DNA of 64,000 nucleotides from Polytrichum commune. Its lineage: Eukaryota; Streptophyta; Polytrichopsida; Polytrichales; Polytrichaceae. The stretch is from positions 56,010,758 through 56,074,757 of the forward strand of contig OX485805.1 in assembly GCA_950295325.1 (NCBI GenBank). Direction: 5' to 3'. The translations under genes and the position numbers were made by a program. The notes beneath the pieces were generated by a model. That model made no database searches and was not told where the DNA came from. It saw only the letters and a program-made list of their open reading frames with translations. Below are positions 24,731 to 36,400 of this stretch, piece by piece (the stretch's first letter is position 1; the number at the start of each line of letters is the position of its first letter).

Positions 24731-24810
24731 GGAGATCTCCGAGTGTGGCTCTAAAGGCGATTTTAGTGGATTCTCCAATATTGACCTTTGGAGCCACACC
24801 GGGAAATCTT
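24731..24810. repeat. Imperfect hairpin, 25-bp arms
   Basis: The left arm (AGATCTCCGAGTGTGGCTCT, then AAAGG) pairs with the right arm CCTTTGGAGCCACACCGGG plus AAATCT with only a few mismatches. The loop is about 27 nt. It is microRNA-precursor-like in size, but could equally be the remnant of a small transposon. Confidence 0.5.
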
Positions 24811-27251
24811 CCCATGATGCCATGAAATCTACTCACCCTAAACCCTCCAAAATGTTTTTAAGGTGTGAAACAGGAGGTCTCCCCATTCCATTATTCAAAA
24901 CATTCAAAATATCAAGTACTAACATGGAGAGATCTCCTAGTTCACAAGGCACTAGGAAATCTCCACATTTTATACAAGCTTTGTTTCCATACTAAATTAT
25001 ATGACTATTTTTTATTCTCCTTGTTGATTAAATTTAAATGTGAATTAAAGGTACCTATTTCCTAATTTAAACCTTAAATGAAGTAATTTATTGTCAATTT
25101 AGTCTAGTTTGAATTCAATATTTTAATTTTAGTTAAATATTTTTAATTGGTTCATGCATTAGATAGATGTCCATGTTGAGCAAGTATCTAAGTTCAACCG
25201 GATTGGGATATGTGGACGGGTATAAACTCTCCGACACATTTGGTATTGTATCCTTCAATACCAATATTAATATCCTTGAGAATTGCACTACAACAATATA
25301 TTATGGTGTCGTCTCTATATGCTTGGATATTTTACATATATTATTAAAACTATGGTTTCTCGGACATCAAATTCAAAGTTCTCTTAGAATACCCTTACCC
25401 AATGGTACATGAAACAAAATGATGCATGCACAACACCACTCTTAGGTTGACCCAACCAATAAAGGCAAATATCCATGTTGTGCAGGTAGTTTGGTCACCT
25501 TGGTATCACTTAGGGCACGTGGACGGATACAAACCAAGTTTGGAATGGAACATAGGAAATTGGATGGATCAATACTTAATATCAATAATGATATCAAAGG
25601 ACTTATTTGACCTGTATCAGTTTGTCAACACAATTCGATTATTGATGCTTGATGGGTGTCACATGAGAGAATTGTTTTTATGCTTGCGTTATTATTAGGA
25701 TCAATCCAAAACTGATACTAATACTAGGGTAATTTTACCTAGGTATGAAGGTTCTTGCATGTTATATAGACCCAAATAGTTTATAAAAATATGAAGTCTA
25801 AAGTACATGTATCCTACTGGTATCCAAAAAAAATGTATAATTGAGGGTCGTAAAGGTCTCACACCATTCATCATATGAAGTAAAAGGTTGCAACATGATG
25901 ATTTATGCTTTTGAGGTCATATTGCTAGGTCAAGATGTTGAACTTTCAACATGATTTAGCTGAAATCAATGACAACGTTTCTTTTACAACGCTTTCTTGA
26001 TATCAACTTGAAATAAGGTCCGACCCCCCCCCCCTTCCCAAATCCTCCAACATTGAGGGTTTGATTAGACACCTATAAATGAGTCTTATACGGTTCAATG
26101 AAATTGTCCTATGCACTCAACTTTAGAATTTCATTTTCGTAAACCTATTACATAGCCTCCTAGGATGGTTTGCTTTTCCTCCAAGATTGCCAAGGCCATA
26201 AGATGTTTAGTTTTTTTTTCATTGTCAAATTTAATAGAATTAAAAATAAAAAATGAAAGCTTGTCTTTATGTAACAAGTTAGCTTCCCGTATTGAAGATG
26301 CACTTGTAATTAATATTGTTTAGCTACTGAGAGAAATGAAACTTGGAAAGCTCTAAGTATCTAGTAGTGGTTCCATGGTTCCATGTCAAGGGACCGAGCC
26401 TAAAAGCAACACTTCACCACACACACACAAAAGAAAAAAAGAAAAAAAGAAAAAAGAAAAGAGCTCAAAAAGACTCCAAACATATTCATAGATATGTAAA
26501 ACTATGAAGATTCTATATGAAAACATATCGAAATAATAATTTATTTCTATGCAACCTACATAATCTCACAAAGTTGTTACAAGAAACAAACCTTTCGGAC
26601 ACACTCACCTTGTGGGGTGCTACCAATTGAGTCACATGCTAAGGAGTGTGTACTAATGGCAGTGTCACAAATGAATATACGAAACAAAAGTGAAGTTGAA
26701 GAAAATGTCTTGCCCTCGAGTGAAAGATACAAAGGAAGTAGGACGGCAATTGGGTTGTCTTAGTCAAGCTTCCGGTTGGCTACGATAAGGATAAGACACA
26801 TGCACGTGCTTCTAAATAAGCAAGATGAGCAACAACTAAGCCATTTGGGGATGAATGAAAGGTTTTGATTTCTTCCATGTACAATCAAGAGCATAAGCAT
26901 AGAAACCAACCAATGTGTTGATTGCTCCACGACACCTAAGACGAGAATATATAATTGAGAGTAGGATCTTGGTCATTGAATAGTTTATTTGCTTTTCCAA
27001 GATAAGCTTTGGTTGAACTTGTCTTAAGCTAACCTTTTGTTGACGAAGGGAGTATGGGGATGTCATGAAGCGGCAACGAGGACCATGTTAACATGTTTTG
27101 CAATTTTGAAGGACTTATAATACAATTCTAAATCCATAACTTCACATGATTCTCACAATGGTAATTTTGATTGTGAGACAACACCTATGCAATAGATATG
27201 TCGCAACTCTATATAGCAAGTGTAGGTGGTGGGGAAATGACTAAACTATTA

Positions 27252-27629
27252 GAGCAAGCCCAATGACTTCTTGCACCTGCATCTGCATCAGGGAACGGAA
27301 AGTGGGCTCCATCCGGGATGCAAAAGCATATGCAGGTAAGTCGGCCAGTCATGCCTGCATACAAGCAAAAGTTGCTCCAATGCAAGGGAAGGGCATGCAC
27401 TACGAAGTCGGCAGGGTGCTTGTCTTATCTGACAAGTACCGCGTCTTAATGAAATAGCAGATTCCCTGCATAACTCGATGTTATGCAGGGAGGGCGTCAG
27501 TTCATGCTTAAATGTTCATCCGAAATTATCCTTAACAAGGACCTTTGGGGCTCTTACCTGGATCTGCATCTGCATCGCGGATGAAAAAGTGCAGATGCAG
27601 ATGTGGATCCAGGGCTACGGGGCTTGCCC
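27252..27629. mobile_element. Tourist/PIF-Harbinger-like MITE
   Basis: The termini GAGCAAGCCC and GGGCTTGCCC are inverted repeats flanked by a TTA trinucleotide on both sides (27249-27251 and 27630-27632). The 3-bp TWA-type target duplication is typical of PIF/Harbinger elements. Subterminal TGCATCTGCATC blocks are also inverted. The element is GC-richer than its AT-rich surroundings and has no transposase. Confidence 0.7.
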
Positions 27630-28461
27630 TTAATAACAATAGTACATTAAATGTATATTCTCATAAAATCTCCACTTAAATATCCAGTGTTGCTTTTATA
27701 TCGTGATTTTATATAATACTCTTCTTGTCCATTGAGAAACCCCGATGGCACCAAGGAATGTGTTGTTTGGATGCCTTAGGCAAAAGTTGTAAATGATGAT
27801 TCATAAAGTTTCAGTAGTGGATGCATGAGAACTATTATCATTTTATACAAATGTATCATATGGGTACCACATTCTTCGCCATACATCATGATTTTGGAAC
27901 AATGTTATCACATCAAGTGGGACAATCAATAAGTATGGAACATATGGAGTATTAATGTATGTAGTCAATCAATGTAAATATCTTGTCCATACGAGATATA
28001 TACCATCCGCATTGTCATCGGTGTCCATCAAACCATACCACTTGTCATTGTTACATTCTCATTCCTATACGGATCATGCTTCACCATGGGACACATCATG
28101 CCACTTATGATTTCCTTTCACACATGACACTATTATGTATACGTTCTCCACCCTAAATCTAGATCTAAGGGAAAAAGGTTGAAAATTGATGTTATACACT
28201 CTTAGAGTAATTATTGCCCACTCTATTTCAAGGTTTATAATTTTCATAGTATAAAGTGTAACTTGCAGCACTCTTTACATCAATTATTTGCACACTTTAA
28301 GAGAACTCTCTTCTAACACAATATTCATTAAAATGAGAGTTTTCCAGTGAATTAAGAGTACATAAAACAAATTATTAATCCAAGAATGAAATGATAACCA
28401 CTGGAAAGTTGTAGAGTACAATTAAAAAAATAACATTTGATTTTCCGCCGTAAATTCCACC

Positions 28462-28827
28462 GTAGTTTCCATTAAAATGAGAGTATGTTAGGCTGGAAAA
28501 TCAACTCATTTAGGTCGACTCAACCTAAATTGACAACATATTGTCCTCATTTAGGTCGACTCATCCTAAATTGACTAACATATTGTCCTCATTTAGGTTG
28601 ACTCAACCTAAATTGACTAACATAATTGTCCTCATTTAGGTCGACTCAACCTAAATTGACTAACATAATTGTCCTCATTTAGGTCGACTCATCCTAAATT
28701 GACAAAATATTGTCCTCATTTAGGTCGACTCAACCTAAATTGACAAAATATTGTCCTCATTTAGGTCAACTCAACCTAAATGAGTCGATTTCCCAGCTTA
28801 ACATACTCTCATTTTAATGGAAACTAC
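28462..28827. mobile_element. Inverted-repeat element with internal palindromic satellite
   Basis: Termini of about 40 bp (starting GTAGTTTCCATTAAAATGAG, ending in its reverse complement) enclose about seven tandem units of 46-48 bp. Each unit has the palindrome TTTAGGTCGACTCAACCTAAA or a close variant, followed by TTGACTAACATATTGTCC. There is no coding capacity. The array plus terminal repeats marks it as a non-autonomous, MITE-like element that has amplified its core. Confidence 0.75.
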
Positions 28828-30357
28828 ACGTCTGAAGTATAATCTAGTATTTATCAACCTAACATGACTTTTAGGTGTCCAAATGGCCAATATTATTTTG
28901 AGAGGATCCCACTCTCTCAAAATATTGAATATCGTGTTTTCCGTGCAAATAAAATCCTATTTGTGTGAAATGCTTTTGAAAATTTCATGTAACACTAAGG
29001 AAAGACCATGTATTATGGTAGTGATGGTCCAATCCTATAGTTCTAAAAAGTTTTCTAAAATCAAATGCAAGCTTATTACCATAGAGGGCATTCTATTGTC
29101 GTGTGTGTGCGTATTTTTAAATTTATTTATTTACTTAAATTTACTTATATTATATATTGTATTTATTATGTTGTATTTATATTAAATTTATATTGCTTCT
29201 TCTTCTTAGTATCAAGTTGTAATTCCACATGGGAGTCAAGTGGATTTTAGCCAAAATAGGAATGGCATGTGACAAAATTTGAGAGGTCCCCCCCCCCCCC
29301 CCGGGAATAGATAAGCCTTTACGATAGTGTGTGGTATACAACTTTGAATTTGAGTGTAGGCGAGAATACGCTCCTATTTGTATAAGTCACTACAACACCG
29401 ATAATAAAAATATTGAATTCACAAGGATGACCTCAGTAAATAATAATACATTCTAAACTCTCGTAATATCAACCTCTTTAATGTCACTCTTTCTCTTATT
29501 CCTTGAAACCCTAGGGAATAGATGTTCTCAATTTAAATCTCACTCTTTGTTGTCATGTTTCCTTCCCATATATCATGGGTTTGACATTAAAATAAACCAC
29601 CAAAGAATTCAAACCACACGCTCACACACATCACGTTGTCATCATTGTCATCATTGTCGTTATTACAATGTTGACTTTGTGTTATTCCATAATGTCACAT
29701 GCTACACTATTTATTTGATATCACACATCCATGTTAACACTACGTAACTCCTTAATATCACATGCACTTTGATTGCCACAAACGTGATATTAAGGAGGTT
29801 TTTGAGTGTAATAATAATGATAATAATCATATTTGAGGCCCAAGAAGACTAGGAAAAACCTACCTCCATGAACCTACTCTAGGTTTACACATGAGATTAA
29901 CTTTTGTTAGGAGGTGAAGCATCTTTCATTCACATCAACCTATTACCGATGTCATTTTCTCTCATTGATAATGAAAAAGGCATTGACATATTGGTTTGAC
30001 CAACAATAATTAGTTGTTGAAGTGGTTACCATATCTACTACACTAAATATTAACAGGCTAGCATAGGTTGGTAGTCAACATGGCTTTACCATGTTGAGTG
30101 GGCCATGCAATTTTGAACTCATTGATAATTTGTGTGGCTTGAAATGATCAACATAGAATCATAGTAACAAAAATCTAAGACTTTATTGAAATATTGTTTG
30201 TCAAATAGTTTGTATTATTGATTTAATATTTTGATATCTTTTGAATATTGGAATTGATGAAAAATGTTGAGAATTATATATAATTTGGACAAACATCACA
30301 AACTTCAAAATTAGCATGGATTTTACTTTATGTTACCAACAATAGTCATTAGTTATT
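28828..30357. other. AT-rich spacer
   Basis: No gene is recognised. A run of about 14 C bases occurs near 29290. A perfect 14-bp-arm hairpin (CTCCTTAATATCAC at 29748-29761 and its complement at 29784-29797) may be the end of a small element. Confidence 0.4.
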
Positions 30358-31490
30358 GGGGATCGCTATTTCCACACCTTTTTTGGCTAGATTCACACAT
30401 TTTTGCCGGTTCGGTTGCCGTGTCACTGAGGCGCTATATATGAGATTCTTCATGGTCCATCCGGACCGTTGATCCACCAAGGCCCATCCAAGGGCCTCAA
30501 TGATCCTAGGTGGCGGTGGGGTGGGGGGCGGGGGTGGTGCTTGCCACCAAGGCGGGGTGGGGCCGTGGGCCTCGTGTCTTTTTCGGGGAGGCCGGATTTA
30601 GGGTGGTGTCGGGTCTAGTGGCTATGCGGGCCCAGTGGCTAGGCCTACTTATTATATAACTAGTTGGTTAGCCTTACTCTACTTACTAAATGACTAGTCG
30701 GTTAGCCTTACTCTACTTACTAAATAACTTGTCCCGGAATTGATGGGAACTCGTACCCGTTAATGTAGATGGGTCTTAAATGGTTAATTTTCAAACTAGC
30801 CTACTTATGGCATGATATGAAACAAGTAGGTTAGTACGAGATGGTTAGCAAATTCAAATCAAAATTTAGGAGCTCATATGAATATCTTAGTCATTATCAA
30901 AGTGAAGATTATTATGGTGTCAATAATGATCATATAGGTCTCCATACCTAACTTCAAGACTTGCACATATACCACTCAAATATACATGTGAGCTCCTAAA
31001 TTCATATGAGCTCCTAAATTTTGATTTGGATTTGCTAACCATCTCGTACTAACCTACTTGTTTCATATCATGCCATAAGTAGGCTAGTTTGAAAATTAAC
31101 CATTTAAGACCCATCTACATTAACGGGTACGAGTTCCCATCAATTCCGGGACAAGTTATTTAGTAAGTAGAGTAAGGCTAACCAACTAGTTATATAATAA
31201 GTAGGCCTAGCCACTGGGCCCGCATAGCCACTAGGCCCGACACCACCCTAAATCCGGCCTCCCCGAAAAAGACATGAGGCCCACGGCCCCACCCCGCCTT
31301 GGTGGCAAGCACCACCCCCGCCCCCACCCCACCGCCACCTAGGATCATTGAGGCCCTTGGATGGGCCTTGGTGGATCAACGGTCCGGATGGACCATGAAG
31401 AATCTCATATATAGCGCCTCAGTGACACAGCAACCGAACCGGCAAAAAGGTGTGAATCTAGCCAAAAAAGGTGTGGAAATAGCGATCCCC
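30358..31490. mobile_element. Foldback element: 1.13-kb near-perfect inverted repeat with 8-bp TSD
   Basis: The two arms, roughly 500 bp each, are near-exact reverse complements from the outer end (GGGGATCGCTATTTCCACAC) inward to the ATATGAGCTCCTAAATTT region, around a central spacer of the order of 100 bp. The element is bounded by perfect direct repeats TAGTTATT (30350-30357 and 31491-31498), an 8-bp target duplication as left by hAT-type transposition. The outer halves of the arms are GC-rich, unlike the surrounding DNA. The left arm carries a tandem duplication of about 33 bp (GGTTAGCCTTACTCTACTTA) present once in the right arm. No transposase is encoded; an open frame at 31299 is incidental. 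Confidence 0.88.
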
Positions 31491-31498
31491 TAGTTATT

Positions 31499-33451
31499 TG
31501 AAGATTAGTATAATCAAATAAACTAGGAACCACAATAACAATGATAGTTGATGTAGCTAATATTACTCCAATACCAAAATAGTCAAGGACAAGGAAATAA
31601 CTATCATGGCCATTTGGCGGGCCACAAAGAGTGAAGTAACTCCACTTTTTGTAACACTTCATAATAACACTAGGATGCCGAACCTTTTGTGCCTTGCTTG
31701 CACAACACTGCGGGAGTTTGGGCTCCCAATACTAAAAACCAGGTCTTTGTGGTGTGCAACCACCTAGGTGTTGTTGACCTTTTCATTGTTATACGTAATT
31801 GCAAAAGATCTTTGAGTAGCACGTACATTTTGGAAGAGAAAAAAAAAAACCACATGTCTTGAATGAAACTCAATACATGACATCGAAATCCACATCTTAT
31901 GTATAAGCAAGTAAGTTAGGTCAACAAATTTGAAAGGAGGTTCAATCCACCTAGCAAGTCTTTGAGGACGAGGACGAGGAATCCTCCACAAAATTGGAGT
32001 ACGTGTGCATATATAACTCCACATTCCAACACATTCCACACATTTTTCACAATGTTGTCATTGATGGTAATAGTTGTCGATCTTATTAAGGCAAGCATTT
32101 GTGTATCATAAATAATAATGATTTTATTTTATTTTTGAATTGGTTTGATAATTATTTTCTAGAGGGATTGACAAAGTAACAAACAATGCTATATCTATAC
32201 ATGGATCTATTCAAGATTGGAGAATTTTTTTTGTGTATTTGTAGGTATGAAAACGAGGTGCGAGTGCAACAAATGTAATTGAAGGAGACTCACAAAATTA
32301 TAGAACAATGGGGAGATTGGGAAAGATACCTGCGGCAAGGACGGGAAGAATTGGCCATGCAGGCCATTCAATATGCTCACATCACATGCCTGATAATGAT
32401 GACCTTATACGTGATAAAGGAAGGTACATTGTATCTTATGTAGGATTATATCTTATATACGTACAATTAATTGAATATGATAACACTGATTTTCAATTTG
32501 CATTAGTTGCGGCATCCCATGGTTATATTCTTGGGACCCACATGAATGAACACACGTTACTTAATAATGTTGTCATTCCATTTACCTACTGCAATCTTTG
32601 TGTTTGTGAATCGTGATTGATTGTCAATGTATACGTTTGTGTATGTCATCACAAAACCGACAATCAACTTGCATGAAAGTCAAGTTAATTGTAGGGTTGT
32701 AGTTTGAGATTAATGAAAGTATATAGAATAACTATTGACTCAATGACACTACATGGATTGGTACACACATGGAGTCATTTATCAATCTCTCCATTAAACA
32801 ATGGGAGTAACGTAGCCATGAAGAGGAAGAAGCTCCCAATCATTCGTAATTTAATCATATTTTCATGCGATTCTGGTTACATCGAAACATTACACTCATA
32901 GGGAAAAAAATTCCTTATCAATAACACTTTTGTGTTGCATTAATTGATGAAGAGGCTCCAAATCGATCACACATTGATCATATTTTCAAGCAATTTTGGT
33001 CAAATTTATGCATGGTACTAAACGCAACACTTATAAATTTATCACTGGGTTATTAATGTTATGGTGCAATAATTGATTAAGGTATTCACCAACAACAAGG
33101 ATGAGGCACCGGCGAACCACAATGGGGGATAAAGGGCCTGCAAATTGGCGGAAAAGTACGATCAAAGTGTCGCCATGTGACCATTGTGCCTCAAATGATG
33201 CCAATGTACGTGCAAAAGCATGGAGGAGCAAAGCTCGGAGTTTCTCCCCAGGTCCGCAAAAACCAATGTGCTCATGTGACCACCAAAGTTGTTCATGGTG
33301 TTATTAAAAAAAGACACACATTGCATGATAGATAGGTAGATCAAAACTCCAATTTCATGGTGTTGCATGCAATAAATATAATTTATTCATTTAAAAAACT
33401 ATTTATCTCATTTTGTTTTTGTTTGTCATGCTAATACTTGCAGGTGAGCTC
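31499..33451. other. Spacer upstream of the CFAP99-like gene
   Basis: AT-rich sequence with short open frames on both strands and no conserved motif. A slightly GC-richer block at 33095-33290 has overlapping open frames in both orientations. A non-coding 5' exon of the downstream gene could lie here; an acceptor-like tacttgcag ends at 33443. Confidence 0.4.
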
Positions 33452-36400
33452 ATGGAGGCATGCAAGAAGATCATTGGTAGCTACGAGAAACGCGCAGCCC
33501 CTGGGGAAACGCCAGATGCATATGCTGATGTTTTTCTACCACTTTATAATGTGGTCCACCCTTATGATATCATCTTTGTCAAGCAGGTAAAAATGAAATT
33601 TCCATGCTCAAATCCCAAAATTTTAAACTACATGATGTAAGTAATGGCTTGTGATGAATACTACACCTTCCAAAGTGTCTCGATTAACACCTTGCAAAGT
33701 GTTTTGAGGTCAAGGTAGAGAATGTTTGTGCTTGACCCCTCAAGGCCCAAGAAGAGCCGTCATTGGGCTCATAACACATGTTGAAATGATGACACAAGTA
33801 ATACATGACATTAAATATGACATTACTACCGATTTGCTTGATATGAGAGACGTAATTGGAAGAATTGAAATTCTTGGAAAAGTTCAATAAAATAAAATGT
33901 TTAATATAGGCCAAAACGCACATTAAGTTGAGGATAACAAGATACCATTTTTTCACTTTCATTTTTTCCCCCAACTTCTTAAATGTGTTGAAATTAGACA
34001 ACTTTCAAAACATTGCAGAGATGAGAAAAAGAAAGAGAAAAGCTCATGAGGCCTTGAGGGGTTAACCTTTCACAAGTGCGGAGTCAGCGGTGCTTGGCTC
34101 CTAGAGTAACCTATGTAAGTAGCCTTTGCAACAACTATGCTTGTTTTTATTTATTGCAATGATCATATATAGTAAGATTACATAAAATATAGGGAAATCT
34201 AGCCTATTTTGTGACCCAATAATGATTTTTTTTGTCATACTAGGTTGGAGAGTAAAAAACTAATTACTTAAAAAAATGGAGAATGGGTTATATATGTTGT
34301 GTGCGTGCAGGTTTTGTTTGGCTACTGTAGATACCGGAAGTTGGTCAACAAATTCGTGAAGCACTTTTACATAGTGAAGGGCACTTTGATTAGCCCAGAC
34401 GATGTTATATTATACCGGGTGCTAACATACTTGGCCATCATGCGCTTGGATGAACTCAATTGGAGTGAATTTTGGTAATATTTATGAAGTGCATTGAATA
34501 CCCCAATAATTATGTATAGGGTAAGACCTATGGGAATAGCATTATGGAATTAAAGGCCATGCCATGAGGGCAAGAATCCGATGTTATCCATGTTAACATA
34601 ATGCTATGCCTCTCAAATGATTGAAATTATATGAATGATTTAAGTCCGCCATGTAACAAAGAAAATTCCAGCATATAGTTTTAAAATATTTTGATGATGA
34701 ATGATATAAGTAGGGGGAGGAAGGGGAGGACGAACTTCTTGCAACTTACAATGAAAACTAAGTAGTACTCCCAAAGTATTAATACACGAGTGTGTTTTTT
34801 TGGATGATCGGTGATAGGCGGTTTTGCCAAAGCCAACAACCAGTAAAACTCTTACCATTTATACAAGCCGCATTTCTTGAGGAACTCACACTCCGCTATG
34901 CTAAAGAAGATTGGCTCAAAATCTACGATGATGAGGTAACTTAAACCCACAACATAAATGGATTTTTAACTTGTCTCTCATGAACTTCATTTTGTTGTCA
35001 TAAGTCACTAGTCAAATGAACCACAACATGGGGAACAAGTTAATTTTATGTTGCTCATCCCTTGATTAACATAATGTAGCATGTGATTGCATATAACATT
35101 ACTCAATGCCAATATATATATTTATATATGTATTTAGGATCATTCACCATCTATGAATCACTTAACCACTCTATTGTGCAAACATAATGCAACTCGGTAA
35201 CATATTATTGAAATGTGTGCTTCTTCATCCTCGGAGTATACTAATCAAAATTTTGGACCCATGCAATGATTTTAGTTTTTTGATTAATGTTATGCACATC
35301 GTTATCTTCATGATTATTTGATACAAAGAACGTAGATTTTAATGCACCTAATATTAATTGTATTTTCTAAGAGTCATTGATTGGTCCAACCTTCAACTTC
35401 GAATTGGGTAATAATATTAGTTACTATATTTCATGCATGATGGGCAGTTTGTGAATGACCTCCTCAAAGGCTTGGCTTTATTCCGACGTGATGCATATGA
35501 TTATGCAGAAAAGTAAGGCAACGCATTTCCAATAAAAAATGAATTATAATTGTATTAGGTTATATGGATCTTACATGCTAGTAATATGTTAATACTATAA
35601 ATATTTAATTGATATTTTGATGAATCATCTTAATATGATTGAAAATGAGAACAACTAGCTTAACATTTGGGCAAATAAGTAATTATGGATGGTGCAGATT
35701 GGCCAAGATTGTTTATGCACCAGACCCTGCTCTGAGATACATTCCTCCCCCGACAACCACAATTCCTTTCAACCTCTCGGCTAGCAATTACACTCACCCC
35801 AAAGAAGAAGAGCTTGAACCAGTAGGTTATGAAGAAGACTTACTTGTGTTGATATTCTTAAATCCAAAAGGACCTACTATTTTCTTAGATATTCAGCAAA
35901 AATGTTGATGCTTTAATTATCTTGACAGACTTATTTGAAAATAATGAGGGAACCATCCAAAGTCTACATCTTTATCTAACTTAGACTACGTCAAATTAGA
36001 CTAGAAGTAGAAATAGTTTGAGTTTAATCTTGAGTTTCCTGGAGCACCCTAGTAGAATGCCCTACAATCTCCCAACCAAACCTTCTCCTTCATCCTTTAT
36101 CGACTTGTTATAGAGAAATTCTAAAGCATACTACTTTTCTTGCCAATATTGATTGTGTTTATTTTGTCACTTCTTCGTATTCACAAGTTGCAAAGGAACA
36201 TTGATTATGTGACAAGTAGCACCTTCACTCAAGATATATGATTCGATTTTGTCAAATATGATAAGGTACTACGACAATGTTGTAACAAAACCAATCACAA
36301 CGTGGTTGTAATAGCACTCTATATTTTACTAACATCATTTTCGTGTCGACATGGTTTTTCTTCTTCTTTTAAAGTATATCTACAAAGCTATGCCAGCTCC

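Larger units (their letters stand above)
23331..27251. other. AT-rich spacer with inverted-repeat elements
   Basis: No gene is recognised. It holds a candidate MITE (23959-24306) and a short palindromic ACACTAAATATGATATTTAGTGT motif near 24449. It also holds a 25-bp-arm hairpin at 24731-24810 and two GTGGACGGGTATAAA-like dispersed motifs near 25213 and 25520. A run of C bases near 26020 and a purine-rich AC/AAAG tract near 26420-26460 are low-complexity sequence. Confidence 0.4.

Noticed and set aside
28462-28827. Regular repeats with spacers, CRISPR-like at first sight
   Set aside because: The spacers are also repeated, the locus is in a plant nuclear genome, and terminal inverted repeats mark a transposon.
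29281-29303. Long C homopolymer (also near 23750 and 26020)
   Set aside because: Could be an assembly or sequencing artefact; no functional claim can be based on it.
31299-31493. Plus-strand open frame with a proline-rich start
   Set aside because: It is contained in the right arm of the foldback element and is a by-product of its GC-rich sequence.
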